Shown: positions 18,573 to 27,227, numbered from the stretch's first letter. The stretch is 64,000 nucleotides of DNA from Gymnodinialimonas phycosphaerae (GCF_019195455.1 NZ_JAIMBW010000001.1:2046001-2110000); one strand, 5' to 3'. Numbers and translations: made by a program. The notes: a model not told the origin generated them from the letters alone.

Positions 18573-19751
18573 CTAAGCCATTTCTTCGGCAAGCATGCCA
18601 TAAACGGCATCGCGCGATGTCGTGTCGAATGGATCTGCAACCCAATGCCGGTCCATGTCCAGTTTGAGGACGGGTACAATCTGGCGCGCGATCTCGGGCG
18701 GCGTGGTTTCGTCGATGGATCCGGTTTCCCAATCGTGAAGGGCCGATGAATAGCGAATGAACGCACCGCTGATCGGCAACTCGATCAGGTCGCCCTCCGC
18801 AAAAAACCGCAACCCGTCGCCCATTTCTTCTCCGACAAGTTTCAGTTTGCTTCCAAGCCGATACTTGAGAAGTGCAACAAAGACGATTGCGGCGGAAAAC
18901 GTGAACTTGTCCACAAGCACCGCGCAGCCACACGCCCCTGCGCATTCGGTGATGGCATCAATCAAGGGCATCGTTTCCAGAAAGTCGCCCCCGGTGTTGC
19001 CGCGCACGTCGATCACAAGGAACCTGCCCGGGTGCGACCGGACGAATGTGGCCGCCCTCTCGATTGCGGCCGACAACGCCTTTCCGTCGGGATCAAAGAA
19101 GCTTGGCAGGGCAATGGAGAGGCCGCGCGCGGAACAATCCCCGACATCGGCAAAACCCTTGAAATTCCAAACTGGATCAGCTTGGCCGTGTTCATTTCTT
19201 GGGTATATTTCAGTCGCCGTGATCGTGTTGGTGTGCTCCAGTTTCACGCACGTCATTTGTCCGCTTGCACTCTGGATATGGTACTCTGTCCGATGCGCGA
19301 AAGGGGCAAAGCCCAGACGTGCCAGTGCTGCGGGCCATGCCAACAAGAGAGGTCCAATCACGCGCTGTCTTTGCCGGGTGCCTGCCAGATATTTCGCTGC
19401 CGCAAGCTCAATCTCTGCGACCGGTCTGCCGTTCACGGCGATCACCTTGCCGATGGGAAGCTCCGCAAGGGCAGATGAAGTCTTGGTCAGAAATGTCGAC
19501 GTGCCGATGGTCACAAATCGGAGTGGCAAGACAGAGATCGCATCATTCGGGATCAGGCGGGTGTGCCCATTTCCGGGAAGCGCCAGAAGTTGCATCGCAG
19601 ACAGCAAGAACTCTTCCCTGGCATCACGCGCGGCGTGCCGCTGGAGGTCTTCGACACAGCGATCAATGATCCCCGGCGCGACGGTTGCAAAGCTGGGATC
19701 GACCCGATTCACAACGTCGAGAATAAGATCAAGGTCTTGGCTGAGGGACAT
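18573..19751 (-). CDS. S41 peptidase-like protein
   Basis: A 392-residue protein with features of the S41 (C-terminal processing/tricorn) family: LALPGNGHTRLIP resembles the DGHT segment, FLVIDVRGNTGGDF matches the conserved DxRxNxGG strand, and FTFSAAIVFVALLK holds the probable catalytic Ser with a lysine nearby. There is no signal peptide or PDZ domain of the usual type, so it may be cytoplasmic. By eye its base composition is less GC-rich than its neighbours, which fits an insertion between tdk and the dehydrogenase operon. Substrate unknown. Confidence 0.7.
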   Translation of the reverse strand: MSLSQDLDLILDVVNRVDPSFATVAPGIIDRCVEDLQRHAARDAREEFLLSAMQLLALPGNGHTRLIPNDAISVLPLRFVTIGTSTFLTKTSSALAELPIGKVIAVNGRPVAEIELAAAKYLAGTRQRQRVIGPLLLAWPAALARLGFAPFAHRTEYHIQSASGQMTCVKLEHTNTITATEIYPRNEHGQADPVWNFKGFADVGDCSARGLSIALPSFFDPDGKALSAAIERAATFVRSHPGRFLVIDVRGNTGGDFLETMPLIDAITECAGACGCAVLVDKFTFSAAIVFVALLKYRLGSKLKLVGEEMGDGLRFFAEGDLIELPISGAFIRYSSALHDWETGSIDETTPPEIARQIVPVLKLDMDRHWVADPFDTTSRDAVYGMLAEEMA

Positions 19752-19868
19752 TTTTTACCTTAGCACCTTGGCGAAATCGGAGTCTACGCCGGGCTCCGCC
19801 CTGCCTGTCGCCACGGGGTCGGGAATACTGCTGCGAGGAGAGCCGAAAAGGCTCGAGGAGGGGGGCGA

Positions 19869-20819
19869 TCAGACAGCGTTGGGCGCGGCCCGCCCTTCGG
19901 CCACCGCGATCACGTTGTCCAGCGCCATGCGGCCCATATCCTCGCGTACTTCCAGCGCCGCCGTGCCCAGATGCGGCAGGAGCGTCACGTTTTCCATGGC
20001 GCGCAGGGCATCGGGCACGGCGGGTTCGAACTCAAAGACATCCAGCCCCGCGCCCGCGATCTGCCCGGCCTCCAGCGCCGCGATCAACGCCGCCTCATCC
20101 ACCACGTCCCCACGAGAGATATTGACGAAGATCGCCGCGGGTTTCATCGCCGCGAATTGCGCGGCACCCATCAGGTGATGCGTTTCCGCGCCGCTTGGGG
20201 CGGCCAGAACGACGATGTCCGCCCGCGCCAATGCATCGTCCATGGGCAGTTGTTCCGCAGGGAAATCCATCTGTTTCTGCGAGCGGTTCACGAAGACGAC
20301 CTTGCAGCCGAACCCGAAGTGACAGCGCTTGGCGATGGCTTGGCCAATGCGGCCCATGCCCACAACGCAGACGGTCTTTCCCGACACATGCATCCCCAGC
20401 ATTTGCGTGGGATGCCATCCGGTCCAGGCGCCCGCCCGCACCATCCGCTCGCCCTCTCCGGCGCGGCGCGCGGTCATCAGGATCAGCGTGAGGGCGATAT
20501 CGGCGGTGGCATCGGTGACAGCGCCCGGCGTGTTGGAGACTTCGACGCCAGCGGCGCGCGCCGCCCCCACGTCGATGTGGTTGTAGCCGACACCGAAGTT
20601 CGCCAGCAATTTGGCTTTGGGCGCGGGCGCGTCGGCGAAGGCCTGGGCGGTGAAGGCGTCGCCCAAGGACGGCAGGATCAGATCGTGTTCGCGCAGGGCG
20701 GCGACGCATTCGGCGTGGTCCATCGGCTGCGTCGTGGCGCGGCAGGTGACGTCAAAGCGCGCCTCCGCCGCCGCCATCACGCTATCGGGCAGGCGACGGG
20801 AAATCAGAAGGCTCAGCAT
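19869..20819 (-). CDS. D-2-hydroxyacid dehydrogenase (glyoxylate/hydroxypyruvate reductase-like)
   Basis: An NAD(P)-dependent D-isomer-specific dehydrogenase of 316 residues. The Rossmann motif is VCVVGMGRIGQAIA, and the catalytic residues are Arg in NISRGDVVDE, Glu in DVFEFEP and His in LLPHLGTA. It probably reduces glyoxylate or hydroxypyruvate, by family. It overlaps csaA by 7 bp, in a minus-strand group with csaA, proC and ybjN. Confidence 0.9.
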   Translation of the reverse strand: MLSLLISRRLPDSVMAAAEARFDVTCRATTQPMDHAECVAALREHDLILPSLGDAFTAQAFADAPAPKAKLLANFGVGYNHIDVGAARAAGVEVSNTPGAVTDATADIALTLILMTARRAGEGERMVRAGAWTGWHPTQMLGMHVSGKTVCVVGMGRIGQAIAKRCHFGFGCKVVFVNRSQKQMDFPAEQLPMDDALARADIVVLAAPSGAETHHLMGAAQFAAMKPAAIFVNISRGDVVDEAALIAALEAGQIAGAGLDVFEFEPAVPDALRAMENVTLLPHLGTAALEVREDMGRMALDNVIAVAEGRAAPNAV

Positions 20820-21151
20820 AGGCGTTCTCCGTTGGCGATGGCTTGATCCGGGCCGACAAGCACCACGCCACCATCCGCGTCATGGAGGCCGAGGATCAGA
20901 ACCTCGGAGCGGACCGGGCCGATCTGGCGGGGTGGAAAGTTGACGACGCCCATCACCTGTTTGCCGACAAGGCTTTCAGGCCTGTAGTGGGCGGTAATCT
21001 GGGCCGAGGATTTCTTCTCGCCGATCTCATCGCCGAAATCGACCCACAGCTTGATCGCAGGTTTGCGGGCCTCGGGGAAATCCTCAGCACGGGTGATGGT
21101 GCCGACGCGGATGTCGACGGCCAGGAAGTCGTCAAAGGAGATTTCGGTCAT
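20813..21151 (-). CDS. csaA: tRNA-binding domain protein, CsaA type
   Basis: A 112-residue single-domain protein with the EMAP/OB-fold tRNA-binding domain: FLAVDIRVGTITRAEDFPEA, IKLWVDFGDEIGEKKSSAQI and GVVNFPPRQIGPVRSEVL are family hallmarks. CsaA proteins have been described as chaperones linked to secretion, and binding of tRNA-like molecules is expected. It overlaps the dehydrogenase gene by 7 bp and follows proC by 18 bp. Confidence 0.9.
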   Translation of the reverse strand: MTEISFDDFLAVDIRVGTITRAEDFPEARKPAIKLWVDFGDEIGEKKSSAQITAHYRPESLVGKQVMGVVNFPPRQIGPVRSEVLILGLHDADGGVVLVGPDQAIANGERLC

Positions 21152-21169
21152 CGGCCCTCTCGTGCGGGT

Positions 21170-21979
21170 TTACTTGCGCAATTCGCGTGAGCGGTGCGTT
21201 GCGGCGGCCACGGTTTTGCGCATCAGCGGCGCAAGACCGCCTTCGCCCATAAGCACCTCCAGCCCCGCCTGCGTCGTGCCATTGGGGGAGGTCACGTTGA
21301 TGCGCAACTGCTCGGGCGTCTCATCCGACTGTTCGGCCAGCGCGCCCGCGCCTGCGACAGTGGCCTTGGCCAGAAGCATCGCCATCTGCTCGGGCAGACC
21401 CTCGGCCCGGGCTGCGGCGGCCAGCGCATCGATCATATAGAAGATATAGGCCGGGCCAGAGCCCGAGATGCCCGTGACAGCATCGATCTGCGATTCACTG
21501 GTCAGACGCACGACCTGGCCAATCGCCAAAAGCATCCTTTCGGCCAGGTCCAGATCCTCTGCCGTCGCCTCGGCATTGCCGACGATCGCGGTGATCCCCT
21601 TGCCCACCGCGGCGGGCGTATTGGGCATGGAGCGCACGACGCGCGTGCCCGGCCCGAAGGCGCGTTCATAGGTCTGGATCGGCGTGCCAGCGGCCACCGA
21701 CAGGATCAGCGTGCCACCGCCACCGAAGCGTGCGACCTGCGGCAGGGCTTCCTGCATCATCTGAGGTTTCACCGCGATCATGAGAACCGCCGGATTTTCG
21801 GGCAGATCACCGTTGATCGACACCCCCGTGCCTTGCAGCCACTCCGACGGATTGGGGTCGATGATATGCACCGCCTCGGGCGACATGCCGCCCGCCAGCC
21901 AGCCCTGCAACATGGCAGAGCCCATCTTGCCACAGCCAAGCAACACCAACCCGCGGCTGTTCACCTGCGTCATATCCAT
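21170..21979 (-). CDS. proC: Pyrroline-5-carboxylate reductase
   Basis: The last step of proline synthesis, NAD(P)H-dependent reduction of pyrroline-5-carboxylate. In 269 residues it shows the N-terminal dinucleotide motif LVLLGCGKMGSAMLQGW, then VVRSMPNTPAAVGKG, and the C-terminal signature DAVTGISGSGPAYIFYMI. I start at ATG 21979 (MDMTQVNSRG), preceded by a G-rich ribosome-binding site; a TTG five codons upstream is possible. Cytoplasmic. Confidence 0.95.
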   Translation of the reverse strand: MDMTQVNSRGLVLLGCGKMGSAMLQGWLAGGMSPEAVHIIDPNPSEWLQGTGVSINGDLPENPAVLMIAVKPQMMQEALPQVARFGGGGTLILSVAAGTPIQTYERAFGPGTRVVRSMPNTPAAVGKGITAIVGNAEATAEDLDLAERMLLAIGQVVRLTSESQIDAVTGISGSGPAYIFYMIDALAAAARAEGLPEQMAMLLAKATVAGAGALAEQSDETPEQLRINVTSPNGTTQAGLEVLMGEGGLAPLMRKTVAAATHRSRELRK

Positions 21980-22155
21980 CGTAGTGCCCCCCAAGGCTCT
22001 GATAACAGCGCATGCTGCGCAAGAGAGAGTGACAGCGCAAATAGGTCAGGAAAAGGGGGGCAGCGCGCTTCGGTGCCACAGGTGTTGCCAAAGTGTTCCG
22101 GTGCCCTAGCCCGGATCACGGCCCGTTGCGGTCAGGCAGGGCGTCGGACGGCGTT

Positions 22156-22659
22156 TCAGGCGCGGCCGAAGCCTTCCGCAATGGCGACGTTCATTGCCTG
22201 CTCGGGCGTGTTGTCGGACCACAGCGTCAGTTGGAAGGCAGGGTAATAGCGTTCGGACGCGATGACGGCGGTTTCCACCATGCAGGCGATCTGATCAGCC
22301 GAGGCCAGCTGCTCTCCGGCCAGCACCAGCCCGTAGCGGTACACCATCAGCTTTTGCGCGGCCCAGTAGGTGAAGGCCCCGGCCCAACAGCGGTCATTCA
22401 CAAGGTTGAGCGCCTCGAACAGCTTGGGCCTGGTTTCCTCGGGCGGGTCGAGATCGAAGGTGCAGATCATCCGCAGCGTCTCGTCATAGGCGGACCAGGC
22501 GAGCGTGATGGAGTAGGTGCGCCACTGCCCTTCGATCGACATGGCGATCTGATCATCGGCGATGCGATCAAAGTCCCACGCATGGTGGGTGGCGAGGGTT
22601 TCGACGATATCGATTGGATGCAGGTCCTCGATATCGATGTATTCTTCCGCGTGCGACAT
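22156..22659 (-). CDS. YbjN domain protein
   Basis: A 167-residue YbjN/sensory-transduction-like protein. IEDLHPIDIVETLATHHAWD at the start and WRTYSITLAWSAYDETLRMI inside are characteristic. YbjN proteins are linked to stress and motility phenotypes in enterobacteria, with no known biochemistry. ATG 22659 has GGAAGG about 9 bases upstream. It is the first gene of the minus-strand ybjN-proC-csaA-dehydrogenase group and starts next to the candidate origin region. Confidence 0.85.
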   Translation of the reverse strand: MSHAEEYIDIEDLHPIDIVETLATHHAWDFDRIADDQIAMSIEGQWRTYSITLAWSAYDETLRMICTFDLDPPEETRPKLFEALNLVNDRCWAGAFTYWAAQKLMVYRYGLVLAGEQLASADQIACMVETAVIASERYYPAFQLTLWSDNTPEQAMNVAIAEGFGRA

Positions 22660-22795
22660 AGCCCCAAACCTTCCAGGTTGGCAGCCCGCGCGGCCTTGGT
22701 GGTTCAATCCCAAGACTCCCCACAGACTGGGTGTCTTTCCTAGGGCTTGGCTGCTCGGCCTCAATCCCTACGAAATATGGTGGTCCTTTGGGGAC

Positions 22796-22947
22796 TCGCT
22801 GTAAAGAATTATTTTTGTTGGGGAAACCGGGCCGAGTCGTGAATTTCGCGGATACCCACAAGATATTGCGGTTTTGTCAAGACGATCCACAAGACCGGGA
22901 GTTATCCACAGATTTCTGTGGAGAGGCTGGGGGGAAGGTGTGGGTAA
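22796..22947. other. Cluster of DnaA-box-like sites beside an AT-rich stretch, candidate replication origin
   Basis: In the gap between ybjN and the DUF2726 gene lies a perfect DnaA box TTATCCACA (22902-22910), an inverse near-consensus TGTGGGTAA (22939-22947), and weaker copies ATACCCACA (22852), CGATCCACA (22883) and TGTGGAGAG (22917). The perfect box is part of an inverted repeat, TCCACAGA-TT-TCTGTGGA (22905-22922). An AT-rich stretch (22799-22820) lies on the left. Genes tend to point away from this site on both sides. No dnaA, hemE or parAB gene is nearby, so the origin role is an inference. Confidence 0.45.
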
Positions 22948-22957
22948 GTGTCGTGGC

Positions 22958-23530
22958 CTACTCTGCCGCCAGCACGCTATGCTGCGTTAACCCTTGGCGC
23001 AGATCACGGGCCTGCGCGGCGCTTAGCCCGCTGCTTACGACTTCGATGAAGGCAATACCAGCCCGGTCACAGACAGCACGTTTGATGGCATCGCGGTCGC
23101 GGGCGTTGCCTTGAAAATGACCGCTGCCCTGGTACTCGATCACAAAGATGGGCAGCCAATCGGCATCCACGATCAGGAAATCGACCCGCTTGGCGTTGAA
23201 GGCGTTGAATACGGTTTGCCAGGTCGCGCGTGAGGTTTGCTGGCCGTCCTGCCGAAGGAACTCTCCCATGGAGACCTGTGACAAGAGCGTATGCGCACGG
23301 CTTTCGGCGACAATATGCGACAACTCTCGGTGCACTTTGCGCTCGGATTGGTTCAACACGAGCTGCGGGGTCAGGGGGGCACGGCGTATGGACCTGAGCG
23401 TTCGCCGCAGGGACGCCGGTGCGCTGCGGCGGCCTTTGCCTGTGAAAAGGCCCAGAAGCAGGATGACCCCCAAAAGGGCCCAAAAGCCGGGGAAGATGGG
23501 GATCGATTGAACAAGGGCCATGGTATCCAT
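22958..23530 (-). CDS. DUF2726 protein with N-terminal membrane anchor
   Basis: A 190-residue protein with one transmembrane helix (FPGFWALLGVILLLGLFTG) and a cytoplasmic DUF2726 domain. That domain resembles restriction-type nuclease folds: ERKVHRELSHIV, then VDFLIVDADWLPIFVIEYQG followed by GSGHFQGNARDRDAIKRAVC. The Asp in VDF and the Glu in VIEYQ fit a PD-(D/E)xK-like arrangement, but nuclease activity is not proven for the family. An alternative start is ATG 23521. It follows ubiK on the same strand, about 100 bp apart. Confidence 0.78.
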   Translation of the reverse strand: MDTMALVQSIPIFPGFWALLGVILLLGLFTGKGRRSAPASLRRTLRSIRRAPLTPQLVLNQSERKVHRELSHIVAESRAHTLLSQVSMGEFLRQDGQQTSRATWQTVFNAFNAKRVDFLIVDADWLPIFVIEYQGSGHFQGNARDRDAIKRAVCDRAGIAFIEVVSSGLSAAQARDLRQGLTQHSVLAAE

Positions 23531-23588
23531 GGCGCATGTTTGGCCGGCACTCGGGGCAAAAGTTTGGCATCAAGGGCGCGGGCACAAA

Positions 23589-23616
23589 AAAACCGCCCCC
23601 CCCCCTGAGGGAGCGG
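23589..23616 (-). terminator. Rho-independent terminator after ubiK
   Basis: AACCGC at 23591-23596 and GCGGTT at 23612-23617 pair across a C-rich tract that includes nine consecutive C (23596-23604). On the minus strand the stem is followed by a run of T. It lies about 20 bases after the ubiK stop. Confidence 0.75.
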
Positions 23617-23636
23617 TTCCAGAAAGTCGGGGGGGC

Positions 23637-23876
23637 TTACTTGCCTTCCAGCGCGTCCAGACGGGCCTTGAGCACCTCGTTCTCTTCACGGGCTTTTTGG
23701 GCCATGGCGCGCACGGCGTCGAATTCTTCGCGGGTCACGAGGTTCCGGTTCGCCAGCCAACGATCCATCATGCCATTCATCGCCGTCTCGGCCTCGTCCT
23801 TCGCGCCCTGGGCCACGCCCATCGCGTTGGTCATCAACTGGCTGATGTCGTCCATTACTTTGTTGCGCGTCTGCAT
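23637..23876 (-). CDS. ubiK: UbiK-type accessory factor (BMFP)
   Basis: A 79-residue membrane-associated accessory protein of the YqiC/UbiK family, linked to ubiquinone biosynthesis and able to interact with membranes. MQTRNKVMDDISQLMTNAMG is an amphipathic start, and EEFDAVRAMAQKAREENEVL opens the C-terminal coiled coil that forms trimers in the family. ATG 23876 has AGGAG about 9 bases upstream; the frame extends further without support. It is divergent from lgt. Confidence 0.9.
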   Translation of the reverse strand: MQTRNKVMDDISQLMTNAMGVAQGAKDEAETAMNGMMDRWLANRNLVTREEFDAVRAMAQKAREENEVLKARLDALEGK

Positions 23877-23973
23877 TTGAGACTCCTGTTCTGCTGCACC
23901 CGATATGGGCGCACATCGCGCCCGGATCAAGGTTGACAACGTCGCATCACGCCCGCACCCAAGGGGGAAATTT

Positions 23974-24906
23974 GTGCGTGAGGCCCCCCTGATGATCAGT
24001 GCCGCCATCCCCTTCCCCCCCCTGTCGCCCGAGATCTTCACGATCTCGCTTGGCAGCTTCACCTTCGCGCTGCGCTGGTATGCCTTGGCCTATCTGGTCG
24101 GCCTTGGCCTTGGCTGGTGGGTGATCGTGCAGGCGTGCAAGCGGCCTGGGTTGTGGCCGGGCGACACGGCGCCGATGGCCCCCGCGAAGGTCGAGGGGTT
24201 GCTGACGGCGGTGGTCCTGGGCGTCATTCTGGGCGGGCGATTGGGCTATGTGGCGTTCTATCAACCGGGCTTCTACCTGGAAAACCCCGGCCTGATCCTT
24301 CAGGTCTGGCAGGGGGGCATGTCGTTCCATGGCGGGCTGTTGGGCGTGACGATTGCGGCGCTGATCTTCTGCCGGATCAACAAATCGCCACCGTTGCAGG
24401 TGGCCGACGCCATGGCGATGGTCGTGGGCTTTGGCCTGCTGCTGGGGCGCACGGCGAATTTCATCAACGCCGAATTGTGGGGCCGCGCGTCAGATGTGCC
24501 CTGGGCGGTGATCTTTCCGGGTGCCGCCGCGCAGGATTGCGCGGGGCCGGAAGGGTTGGTCGACTACCTTGGCGCGACGGTCTGCGCGCGCCATCCCTCA
24601 CAACTCTATGAGGCGGCGCTGGAGGGCGCGGTGTTGCTGGCTGTTGTGCTCTATCTTGGGTTCAGGAAGGGCTGGCTGAAACGGCCCGGCGCGATCACGG
24701 GGATGTTCCTGCTGATCTACGGCACCTCGCGCTACCTGGTGGAATTCTTCCGCCAGCCCGACGCGCAATTCGTCGGCCCCGACAACCCCATCGGCTATGC
24801 GCTGGCCCTATCCCCAAGCGTGGGGCTGACGATGGGTCAGATCCTGACGATCCCCATGGTGCTGGCCGGGTTCTGGCTGGTTTTGCGGTCCAGACGTGTC
24901 GCTTGA
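23974..24906 (+). CDS. lgt: Prolipoprotein diacylglyceryl transferase
   Basis: Lgt attaches diacylglycerol to the lipobox cysteine of prolipoproteins, the first step of lipoprotein maturation, in the inner membrane. Hallmarks are MSFHGGLLGV and the signature GRTANFINAELWGR, within about seven hydrophobic helices. GTG 23974 has AGGGGG 6-7 bases upstream and gives 310 residues; ATG 23992 is an alternative without a good ribosome-binding site. It overlaps the next gene by 11 bp, forming lgt-midA-pgeF. Confidence 0.95.
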   Translation: MREAPLMISAAIPFPPLSPEIFTISLGSFTFALRWYALAYLVGLGLGWWVIVQACKRPGLWPGDTAPMAPAKVEGLLTAVVLGVILGGRLGYVAFYQPGFYLENPGLILQVWQGGMSFHGGLLGVTIAALIFCRINKSPPLQVADAMAMVVGFGLLLGRTANFINAELWGRASDVPWAVIFPGAAAQDCAGPEGLVDYLGATVCARHPSQLYEAALEGAVLLAVVLYLGFRKGWLKRPGAITGMFLLIYGTSRYLVEFFRQPDAQFVGPDNPIGYALALSPSVGLTMGQILTIPMVLAGFWLVLRSRRVA

Positions 24907-25945
24907 AGACCGCATGATCGCGCGCATCGCGCGGATGGGGCCGATGTCCCTGGCCGACTATATGGCCGAGTGTCTGCACGACCCAAGGTTCGGCTATTAC
25001 GCGACGCGCGATCCCTTGGGCGCTTCCGGAGATTTCACGACGGCGCCCGAGATTTCACAGATGTTCGGAGAGTTGATCGGCCTGTGGCTGGCACAGGTCT
25101 GGATGGATCAAGGCGGCGCGCCCTGCATGTTGGTGGAGCTTGGGCCGGGCCGCGGGACCTTGATGGCAGACATCATGCGCGCCACGCGGGGCGTGCCGGG
25201 GTTCCATCAGGCGGTGACACTGCATCTGGTGGAAGCCTCGCCCGTCCTGCGCGCCGCCCAGGCCGAGACGTTGAAAGCCCATGGGCCGACATTCCACGAC
25301 AGCCTTGCCGATGTGCCGGAGGGGCCGATGCTGCTGGTGGCCAACGAATTCTTCGACGCGCTGCCGATCCGCCAGTTCCAGATGAACGACGCAGGCGATT
25401 GGCAGGAGCGGCAGGTGGGCGCGCGGGATGGCAAGCTCATTTGGGGTCTCGCGCCGCCTGCGCCGCTGGAGGTGCGCGACGGCTTCACCCCCGGCATGAT
25501 CCTGGAGACCTGCGCCCCCGCTCAGGCGATTGCGGGCGAGATTGGCCGCCGTTTGCGCCATGGCGGGGCCGCGCTGATCGTGGATTATGGCGATTGGCTG
25601 AGCCAAGGCGATACGTTTCAGGCGCTGGCGGGTCACGCTTACGTGGACCCGCTGCACACCCCCGGCGAGGCCGATTTGACCGCCCATGTCGCGTTTGAGC
25701 CGCTCGCAAGGGCGGCTGGGGTGCGCGCCTCAACGCTGACGCCGCAGGGGGTGTTTCTGGAACGGCTTGGCATCACCGCGCGGGCGCAGGCCTTGGCGAA
25801 AGGTCTTGGCGGCGCGGCGCTGGAGGCGCATATCGCGGCGCACCGACGGTTGACGCACCCCGATGAAATGGGGACCCTGTTCAAGGTGCTGGCGCTAGGC
25901 GATCCCGAAACGCCGCTGCCCCCTGCCCTGGAGCCTTCTGCATGA
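24896..25945 (+). CDS. SAM-dependent methyltransferase, MidA/NDUFAF7 family
   Basis: A 349-residue class I methyltransferase. The eukaryotic homologue NDUFAF7/MidA methylates an arginine of a complex I subunit during assembly. HDPRFGYYATRDPLGASGDF and FTTAPEISQMFGELIGLWL are the family N-terminus, the SAM-binding loop is LVELGPGRGTLM, and LLVANEFFDALP is conserved. GTG 24896 lies inside the end of lgt, and the 3' end overlaps pgeF by 4 bp, so translation is coupled along the three genes. Confidence 0.9.
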   Translation: MSLEDRMIARIARMGPMSLADYMAECLHDPRFGYYATRDPLGASGDFTTAPEISQMFGELIGLWLAQVWMDQGGAPCMLVELGPGRGTLMADIMRATRGVPGFHQAVTLHLVEASPVLRAAQAETLKAHGPTFHDSLADVPEGPMLLVANEFFDALPIRQFQMNDAGDWQERQVGARDGKLIWGLAPPAPLEVRDGFTPGMILETCAPAQAIAGEIGRRLRHGGAALIVDYGDWLSQGDTFQALAGHAYVDPLHTPGEADLTAHVAFEPLARAAGVRASTLTPQGVFLERLGITARAQALAKGLGGAALEAHIAAHRRLTHPDEMGTLFKVLALGDPETPLPPALEPSA

Positions 25946-26685
25946 CGCTTTCGCCCCTTACCTCGCCGTTGTTGGATGGCATCACGCACGGCTTTTTCAC
26001 CCGGCAGGGCGGCGCCTCGACCGGGATCTACGCGGGGCTGAATTGCGGCTCGGGCTCGTCTGACCAGGCAGAGGTCGTGGCGATGAACCGCGCGCGGGTG
26101 GCCGATGCCATGGGGGTGGACGCCTTGGCGAGCGTTCATCAGGTGCACTCGGCCGACGCGGTAGTGGCCGATCTCGCGGCAAAGCCCAAGGCGGACGGGT
26201 TGGTGACGGATACGCCGGGCGTGGCCCTGACGATCCTGACCGCCGATTGCCAGCCGGTTCTGTTCGCCGACCGCGACGCGGGCGTCGTGGGGGCGGCCCA
26301 CGCGGGCTGGAAAGGCGCATTGGACGGCGTGCTGGAGGCGACGTTGGAGAAGATGGAAGACCTGGGCGCGGATCGCGGGCGGGTGCGGGCCGTCATTGGC
26401 CCCTCGATCAGCCAGCGCGCCTACGAGGTGGGCCAGGAATTTCTGGAACGGTTCATGGATGAGGACCCGGATCACGGGCGGTTCTTCGTGAATGGCGTGG
26501 ACGGCAAATACCAGTTCGACCTGGTGGGCTTTGGCCTTTGGCGTCTGCGCGCGGCGGGCGTGGCCGAGGCCGAATGGACCGGCCATTGCACCTATTCGGA
26601 CCCAGCGCTGTTCTACTCCTACCGCAGGGCGACTCACCGGGGCGAGGCGGACTATGGCCGGTTGATCGCGTCCATTCGCCTGTAA
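25942..26685 (+). CDS. pgeF: Peptidoglycan editing factor PgeF (YfiH/laccase domain)
   Basis: PgeF removes wrongly inserted residues from peptidoglycan precursors; older annotation calls it a multicopper polyphenol oxidase or laccase-domain protein. The zinc ligands are visible: His in SVHQVHSAD, Cys in LTADCQPVLF and His in GAAHAGWKGAL. The protein has 247 residues, the usual length. It begins in an ATGA overlap with the methyltransferase gene. Confidence 0.93.
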   Translation: MTLSPLTSPLLDGITHGFFTRQGGASTGIYAGLNCGSGSSDQAEVVAMNRARVADAMGVDALASVHQVHSADAVVADLAAKPKADGLVTDTPGVALTILTADCQPVLFADRDAGVVGAAHAGWKGALDGVLEATLEKMEDLGADRGRVRAVIGPSISQRAYEVGQEFLERFMDEDPDHGRFFVNGVDGKYQFDLVGFGLWRLRAAGVAEAEWTGHCTYSDPALFYSYRRATHRGEADYGRLIASIRL

Positions 26686-26937
26686 GGGCACCTGATTGGC
26701 TCTGAATGGGACACAATCGCGGCAAGCCCTGCCCCATGATGCACACAATTTGAAATGTCTTGCCGGAAAACCCTAACGAAACAACGCGATTGCATGCCGG
26801 GTTCTGCCTCAAAATGGCCCAGAAGATTTACCGCCTGTTAGTCTTTTTGCCTCAAGACTGACCCAAATCCGAGCCAGATTAGCTGCAACGAAACAATGAC
26901 AGCTCAACACTGAGCGCTCGGCAAAAGGAACAGGCAA

Positions 26938-27069
26938 ATGAAAACGCGTCGCTGGATGGAAAAGGTCTTGGACGAAGCGAAAAAAGAGCAGATCGACCTG
27001 CCGTGGTCGCGCAAGGTACGCGCCGAACGGCGTGCGGAGAAACCGCAATTGCTCACCGCCGCAGAATAA
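26938..27069 (+). CDS. Small basic protein, 43 residues
   Basis: A short gene with a good ribosome-binding site (AAAAGGAA about 9-13 bases before ATG 26938). The protein starts MKTRRWMEKVLDEAKKEQID, continues LPWSRKVRAERRAEKPQLL, and ends in TAAE. It is basic, with a Trp-containing start and an LPW motif. I recall similar small proteins in Rhodobacteraceae, but could not check. A terminator hairpin follows. Function unknown; it could bind nucleic acid or a protein partner. Confidence 0.7.
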   Translation: MKTRRWMEKVLDEAKKEQIDLPWSRKVRAERRAEKPQLLTAAE

Positions 27070-27140
27070 AGCGGCAGACCCCGGAGCAGCCTCAGATCTA
27101 CAGACCCCGGGCCCCAAAAAACACAAGAACGCTTGCAAGA

Positions 27141-27171
27141 GGGTGGCCAGAATGGCCGCCCTTCGTTCGTT
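27141..27171 (+). terminator. Terminator after the 43-residue protein gene
   Basis: GGGTGGCC and GGCCGCCC pair (one G-U) around AGAAT at 27141-27161, followed by the T-rich TTCGTTCGTTT. It lies 71 bases after the small gene's stop and supports that gene being a separate transcript. Confidence 0.7.
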
Positions 27172-27227
27172 TCAGGGGGCGTCGTGTAGGGATGTGAGCA
27201 TGACGCGGCGGCGGGGCGTGCCCCGCC

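Noticed and set aside
22700..22725. GGTTCAATCCC string resembling a tRNA T-arm
   Set aside because: No acceptor stem, D-arm or anticodon arm could be fitted on either side or strand, and the string lies in the ybjN promoter region.
27211..27226. GCGGGGC-GT-GCCCCGC hairpin after the TPR sulfotransferase gene as a CRISPR or IS end
   Set aside because: A single short GC hairpin, with no second copy, target duplication or transposase; at most a weak terminator.
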